Shown piece after piece: positions 47,764 to 51,482 of a stretch of 51,482 nucleotides of DNA. Within the stretch, counting starts at the first letter, position 1; each line of letters begins with the position of its first letter. Origin of the DNA: an uncultured Clostridia bacterium (GTDB lineage: Bacteria; Bacillota; Clostridia; TANB77; CAG-508); the NCBI GenBank assembly GCA_934178555.1, contig CAKPQL010000012.1:1-51482 (forward strand), in the 5' to 3' direction. Both the position numbers and the translations under genes were made by a program. Under the pieces are notes generated by a model. It saw only the letters and a list, made by a program, of their open reading frames with translations, was not told the DNA's origin and did not search any database.

Positions 47764-48651
47764 TTATAAACCTCCTCTAAATAATGTTCTTACATTTGTA
47801 GCATTAGAATAAATAGTTGTAGAAATACCTCCCATTAATTCTTGAGTGAAATAATTTGCGCGTGAAAGTGCATAAGTTGAGCCTATAAAAATAATTTGTG
47901 AAAATAATTGATGAGATGTGAAATCTAAAGAAAATGTTAAGAGTAAGATTAAAGCAACAATACTTTGAACAAATAGTAATGATACAAATGATTTAATATA
48001 AGATTTAAAGAAATAAGAAGTTGTTTCATTTAATAGAGACATTAAAGCAAAAGGGAAAAGTAATATAAAAACTTTAATCATTATATATCGTAAAGAATAA
48101 GAAAGTATTAAATTAAGAATTCCTATAGAAGAAAATGTTTTAAGAAATCCTTGAATAGAAAAAATATTGAATTCATAAGTGGCATCTGAAATAAAGTAAT
48201 TTATTTTGCTTTCTAAAGAAGAAAAGCAAATTTCCGAATTAAATAAACTTTCTCCTATAGAGCGAATACACCAAGATATATTAGAATTTAATTCTAATAA
48301 AAAGCTACATATATTTTCAGTATAATTTATTAAAATTGAAATAATTATTAGTTTACACACGAATTGATAAGGGGATTGGATTTTAGTTAATACTAAATGT
48401 GATAAAATTAATGAAATAATATAATATAAAATAAAACCAAATAATAATGAATTGCAGATAAGTATTAAACCAGATGAGGGCGAAGAGCCTAAAATATTAT
48501 GTATAAAAGAATCATTTAATGTGTCTGGATTTATAAATATAATATCATCAAGAATTGAATAAATATTTGTATCAAAAGAGGAGAAAAAATTAGAAAATAA
48601 TGTATTAATAGTTTGCATAACATTTTGGGGCATATTTATAATTGTATCCAA
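47764..48651 (-). CDS. VirB6/TrbL-like polytopic membrane protein
   Basis: 295 residues with about six membrane helices and a C-terminal FIGSTYALSRANYFTQELMG segment typical of TrbL/VirB6-type channel proteins. Start is TTG 48651 with AGGAG 8 nt upstream, overlapping the stop of the pilin-like gene. Expected to form the inner-membrane part of the transfer channel. Confidence 0.78.
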   Translation of the reverse strand: MDTIINMPQNVMQTINTLFSNFFSSFDTNIYSILDDIIFINPDTLNDSFIHNILGSSPSSGLILICNSLLFGFILYYIISLILSHLVLTKIQSPYQFVCKLIIISILINYTENICSFLLELNSNISWCIRSIGESLFNSEICFSSLESKINYFISDATYEFNIFSIQGFLKTFSSIGILNLILSYSLRYIMIKVFILLFPFALMSLLNETTSYFFKSYIKSFVSLLFVQSIVALILLLTFSLDFTSHQLFSQIIFIGSTYALSRANYFTQELMGGISTTIYSNATNVRTLFRGGL

Positions 48652-48661
48652 AAAATCACTC

Positions 48662-48982
48662 CTATTCTGCTACAATTAATAATTTAATTGCCGATAAAAT
48701 TAAATCAATTGCTAAAATAAAAGCATAAGAAAATAAGGAGCCTCTTATTAATCTTTTTCCAGTTCTAATTTTTTCTTCATCACCAAAACTAAATTTTTTC
48801 ATAAGAATACCTGTACCTACAGCAACAGCTGCAGCAGGAGTAGAAATGGTAATAATCCAATCTTTAATTTTTGTAAAACTAGAATTTATTGTAGATACTA
48901 ATTTAGGGTAAGCTGCAAAGGTAATATTGGGGATAAAAAGAATTAATAAAATGGTATAAAAAATAATTTTTGATTTTTTCAT
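48662..48982 (-). CDS. VirB2/TrbC pilin-like protein
   Basis: 106 residues. Signal peptide (KSKIIFYTILLILFIPNITFA, cleavage likely after residue 23), then two hydrophobic helices separated by a short basic loop (KIRTGKRLIRG), the VirB2/TrbC pilin arrangement. Located between the VirD4-like and VirB6-like genes. Confidence 0.75.
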   Translation of the reverse strand: MKKSKIIFYTILLILFIPNITFAAYPKLVSTINSSFTKIKDWIITISTPAAAVAVGTGILMKKFSFGDEEKIRTGKRLIRGSLFSYAFILAIDLILSAIKLLIVAE

Positions 48983-48996
48983 ATAATCACGACCTT

Positions 48997-50800
48997 TTAA
49001 TTAATAATTTTTGTTTTATTGTTGCCTTTTTTATATATTGCAAATTGGTAAATATGATGATTTCGTTTTTTTATGTGACCGAATGTTGTTTTTGCTATTA
49101 ATTAAATCTTTTTCTAAAAAATAAGGAGTTAAGTTTAATTTTGTTGGTTTTTGAATTTTAGTACCGGTTGATAAAAAAGAAAGACAAGAAAAGGTTTCTA
49201 AATTTTGAGTAAAAAAGTTTGTATCATATACATAATCTAACTGAGTATATGTATTAATACTTTCAGATAAATTAGAATCAGCAGAATTTAAAGAATTTGT
49301 GAAATAGTTGAATTTAGTGGTTTTAGAATTTTCAGAAATGGTATTAGATATACGAGATTTTTCTTCTTTTCCTATTTGTTTTTGCGCATCCTCAATGGTA
49401 AAGATATCATCTGTTCTAAACCAAATTTTATTAATTAAATTTTGCACAATAACTTTAACGCAAGAGGAATCTTTTAATGAATTTTGTAAAGAAGTATAGC
49501 TTTGAGTTGCAACAATATTAATGCATTTAGCTTCTCTACTCTGTGAAAAAAAGTCAGAATCTGTAGCAGATACATATTCATGGAATTCATCACTTATAAA
49601 TGCTGTTATTCTTTTTGGTGTACCTTTAGCTAGCTGAGACATTACTTCAGTTTGAAAATCTAGTTTTAAATAGGTTGCAATAATTTTAGATAAATTTCTA
49701 TATTCGGAGATGTTCATATTTAAAACTACAATTTTACCTTCTGAAATTAATTGACTAAAACCAAGGAAATTAAGCTCATCTTGAGAAGGAGAAAATGTAT
49801 TTATAATATCGTAATCAGAAACAAAGGTATTAGTAATTCTAGTAATTTCGGATTTTAATATGGATAATATTCGTGAATCTAAGGAATTAAACTCATTTTC
49901 AAAAAATTCTAAAGAAGTTTTTAAATCATATATTTGTTCTTGTGTAAACATACTGTTTTGGAAGTTTTCTCTAAGATTTGAAATTTTCTCAAGATAATAA
50001 TTAGGTATATTGACTAGTTTATGTATTTCCATAAAAGTGACATAGTTATTATTGTAAATTCTACAAAGTTTAATGCATTCTGTAATTACTTGTTCAGCTT
50101 TATCTAACCAGTAAGATTCTGTATTATTGGGAGAAAATAGAGTTAATATAGTTTTTAATCTATTTGCAATAACACTAGGTTTTAAATTTGGTTTGTGTAG
50201 AGGGTTATATTTAATATTTCCGCCTAATTCTATAATTACTAAGTCTTTTTCTCTATTGCAGTTCTTGGCATATTGTTTAACTTGAGTATAATAATTACCT
50301 TTAACATCAAGAATGAGTAATCCTAATTTTTTATTAATATCATTGCTTTTGTATTCTATAAGTTGTTTGGTTATGGGATACATAAAAGAAGTTGTTTTTC
50401 CTGAACCTATAGTACCTGTAACTAGAATGTTTTGAAAGAGACCTTTTTCTGGAATGAATATTTTTTGATTAGAAGCTGATTCTTTTCCAATATATAAATT
50501 AAGATCATTGCTATTTAATGATATATTATTACCCTTTTTTATTTTCCTTTTGTTATGAAAAAAATTTGTGAATATTGAATTAGAAATAATGATATATGTA
50601 GAAAAATTAAAAAAGATAAAAATAATTTTTAATAAATTCCAAATATTAGGGAATTTTTTGCATATATCAAATGGATTTAGAGAGTATGGAATAATTAGTG
50701 ATGTAGTTTGAAAAATAGGTAGAAACAAGATAATTGTTAAGGTGAATAACAAACATGAAAGAAGAATGGTAAACAAAATACGTTTGATAAAATATTTCAT
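48997..50800 (-). CDS. VirD4/TraG-type coupling ATPase, probable +1 shift near C-terminus
   Basis: Two N-terminal membrane helices, Walker A TGTIGSGKTTSFMYPITKQL, LLILDVKGNYYTQV, Walker B FISDEFHEYVSA and the sensor region (CINIVATQSYTSLQNSL) identify a type IV coupling protein, which brings DNA or protein to the channel. In-frame CGG is at 49081-49079. The zero frame stops 17 codons later at 49031 (589 residues). Skipping C gives GHIKKRNHHIYQFAIYKKGN and a stop at 48997-48999, touching the AAGG of the next gene; product 600 residues. Both tails are basic, so the conserved domains do not decide; the tighter spacing and the behaviour of the other CGG triplets favour the longer form. GGAGG lies before ATG. 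Confidence 0.85.
49079..49081 (-). other. Candidate +1 frameshift site 5 (ATT-CGG-T) in VirD4
   Basis: CGG is codon 574 of the coupling protein. It is the only in-frame CGG where the zero frame is also plausible. The +1 frame is open for 27 codons and ends 14 bp before the pilin start. Confidence 0.5.
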
Positions 50801-50811
50801 ATAACCTCCAA

Positions 50812-50961
50812 CTAATTATGAATTTTCTTATTTTTTAATTTTAATTTTGAACCTTGCAATGAGTGGAAAATATACATTTCTATAAATGAATAAATAGAAT
50901 AAAAAACAACAAAAATATTAATAATAAAAGATATGAAAAATAGATGAATTAAATTATTAAT
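50812..50961 (-). CDS. Candidate 49-residue membrane protein with ATT start
   Basis: GGGAGG (50974-50969) lies 7 nt before an ATT codon at 50961 that opens a 49-codon frame. The peptide begins NNLIHLFFISFIINIFVVFY, one membrane helix, and ends with a basic tail KLKLKNKKIHN. Its stop (50812-50814) sits just before the GGAGG of the VirD4 gene, and a promoter lies directly upstream, so it would be the first gene of the operon. No ATG, GTG or TTG is suitably placed; ATT is a rare but known start. Function unknown. Confidence 0.45.
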   Translation of the reverse strand: MNNLIHLFFISFIINIFVVFYSIYSFIEMYIFHSLQGSKLKLKNKKIHN

Positions 50962-50988
50962 TTTAAGACCTCCCTTCTTGTGTAAAAG

Positions 50989-51017
50989 ATAATATTATAT
51001 AATTTGAAATTTGTCTA
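50989..51017 (-). promoter_or_regulatory. Promoter for the VirD4 operon
   Basis: On the minus strand TAGACA (51017-51012), a 17-bp spacer and TATTAT (50994-50989). Its -35 box overlaps that of the divergent promoter for the DUF1858 gene. Confidence 0.65.
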
Positions 51018-51039
51018 TACTTTTTGTTAAAAATATGAT
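51011..51039 (+). promoter_or_regulatory. Promoter for the DUF1858 gene
   Basis: TTGTCT 51011-51016, a 17-bp spacer and TATGAT 51034-51039, about 62 bp before the start codon. Overlaps the divergent VirD4-operon promoter at the -35 boxes. Confidence 0.6.
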
Positions 51040-51101
51040 AAAATATTTAAGTCAAAAAAACTATTTTTTCGACAATTAGGATTATTGAAAGGAGTTTTAT
51101 T

Positions 51102-51284
51102 ATGATAAATGCAGATACAAAAATAGGAGAACTTTTAGAAATTGCTCCAGAAAAAGCTAATATATTAATCGAAGCAGGTATGCATTGTTTAGGTTGTCCA
51201 GCTTCACAAGCAGAAACTTTGGCAGAAGCTTGCGATGTACATGGAATAGATGTTAATGAATTACTTGAAAAACTAAATGCATAA
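51102..51284 (+). CDS. DUF1858 domain protein (ScdA N-terminal-like)
   Basis: 60 residues, a complete stand-alone DUF1858 domain: TKIGELLEIAPEKANILIEAGMH, then CLGC with two conserved cysteines, then VNELLEKLNA. The domain occurs alone or at the N-terminus of ScdA/RIC and hydrid-cluster-type proteins and probably binds a metal or cluster; the role of the stand-alone form is not established. AAAGGAG precedes ATG. Confidence 0.92.
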   Translation: MINADTKIGELLEIAPEKANILIEAGMHCLGCPASQAETLAEACDVHGIDVNELLEKLNA

Positions 51285-51332
51285 GAAAATATGAATTTTT
51301 AATAAAAATTTAAAATAATTTTTAATAAAATA

Positions 51333-51361
51333 TTGACATATGGAAAAAAATGTTGTAATAT
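51333..51361 (+). promoter_or_regulatory. Consensus promoter for tRNA-Lys
   Basis: TTGACA 51333-51338, exactly 17 bp, then TAATAT 51356-51361, 46 bp before the tRNA. A strong stable-RNA-type promoter. Confidence 0.85.
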
Positions 51362-51396
51362 ATATAAGCAACTGTTCGAGAATGGTTGCTTATATA
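51361..51396. repeat. 12-bp dyad at the tRNA-Lys transcription start
   Basis: TATATAAGCAAC (51361-51372) and GTTGCTTATATA (51385-51396) are exact inverted repeats around 12 nt. The dyad starts on the last base of the -10 box and covers the likely transcription start, so it may be an operator or a leader hairpin. Confidence 0.7.
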
Positions 51397-51407
51397 ATTG
51401 GTGATAT

Positions 51408-51480
51408 GGGCTATTAGCTCAGGTGGTAGAGCACTTGACTTTTAATCAAGTTGTCCCGCGTTCGAGTCGCGGATAGCTCA
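51408..51480 (+). tRNA. tRNA-Lys(UUU)
   Basis: Acceptor GGGCTAT pairs with ATAGCTC (one G-U); D arm AGCTCAGGTGGTAGAGC, anticodon stem CTTGA/TCAAG with loop CTTTTAA (anticodon TTT), T loop GTTCGAGTC; discriminator A at 51480, with CC of CCA running to the window end. Confidence 0.97.
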
Positions 51481-51482
51481 CC

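Noticed and set aside
160..50800. Simple reassignment of CGG to another amino acid
   Set aside because: Reassignment changes a residue but not the frame; four sites require the frame to move by one base.
35494..50961. Recently integrated conjugative element
   Set aside because: No integrase, relaxase, insertion sequence or flanking direct repeat is visible, and housekeeping genes separate the two clusters.

Overview
The window is strongly AT-rich Bacillota DNA around a chromosomal replication origin. Gene order (parB-parA, rsmG-mnmG-mnmE-jag-yidC-yidD-rnpA-rpmH on the minus strand; dnaA-dnaN-recF-remB-gyrB on the plus strand) and protein style (DUF4446 beside parB, RemB before gyrB, DUF1858 protein, giant SpaA-repeat surface protein) suggest a low-GC, probably uncultivated, gut-type Clostridia. 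The taxonomic call is inference from gene content.

Layout. 1-75: 3'-truncated tRNA-Ser. 160-9344: leftward arm of the origin region. About 10893-11197: DnaA-box cluster (oriC) between dnaA and dnaN. 9552-15953: rightward replication genes. 15954-16714: long non-coding gap. 16715-35317: one 6,200-residue surface protein (GLUG modules, dozens of SpaA/Cna-B-like domains, a lectin-like island, C-terminal dockerin). 35494-39859: plus-strand operon with a VirB4-type ATPase and a CpaE/TadZ-like ATPase. Then gyrA, an ABC-F protein and an HtrA-type protease. 45417-50961: minus-strand genes for a coupling protein (VirD4), pilin-like (VirB2), VirB6/TrbL-like and PrgI-like proteins, followed by dnaD and dnaC. 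51102-51480: DUF1858 protein and tRNA-Lys. The two type IV secretion clusters on either side of gyrA look like halves of one system; no relaxase is visible.

Main discovery candidate: a translational recoding rule. Reading every sense-strand CGG trinucleotide against its reading frame, I find only five in-frame CGG triplets in the real genes. Four sit exactly where the reading frame must move +1 to restore a conserved protein: the DUF4446 protein, RecF, the VirB4 ATPase (inside its Walker A motif) and the CpaE-like ATPase. The fifth, near the end of VirD4, also has an open +1 frame, which ends just before the next ribosome-binding site. In each case C is skipped and the overlapping GGN is read as glycine (CGGN = Gly). 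I find no CGG needed as an ordinary arginine codon, while CGA is used normally. The simplest model is that CGG has no tRNA here and has become a +1 shift codon, so genes that look broken are intact. Assembly or read error is the main alternative; raw reads, the genome tRNA set and peptides across the junctions would decide.
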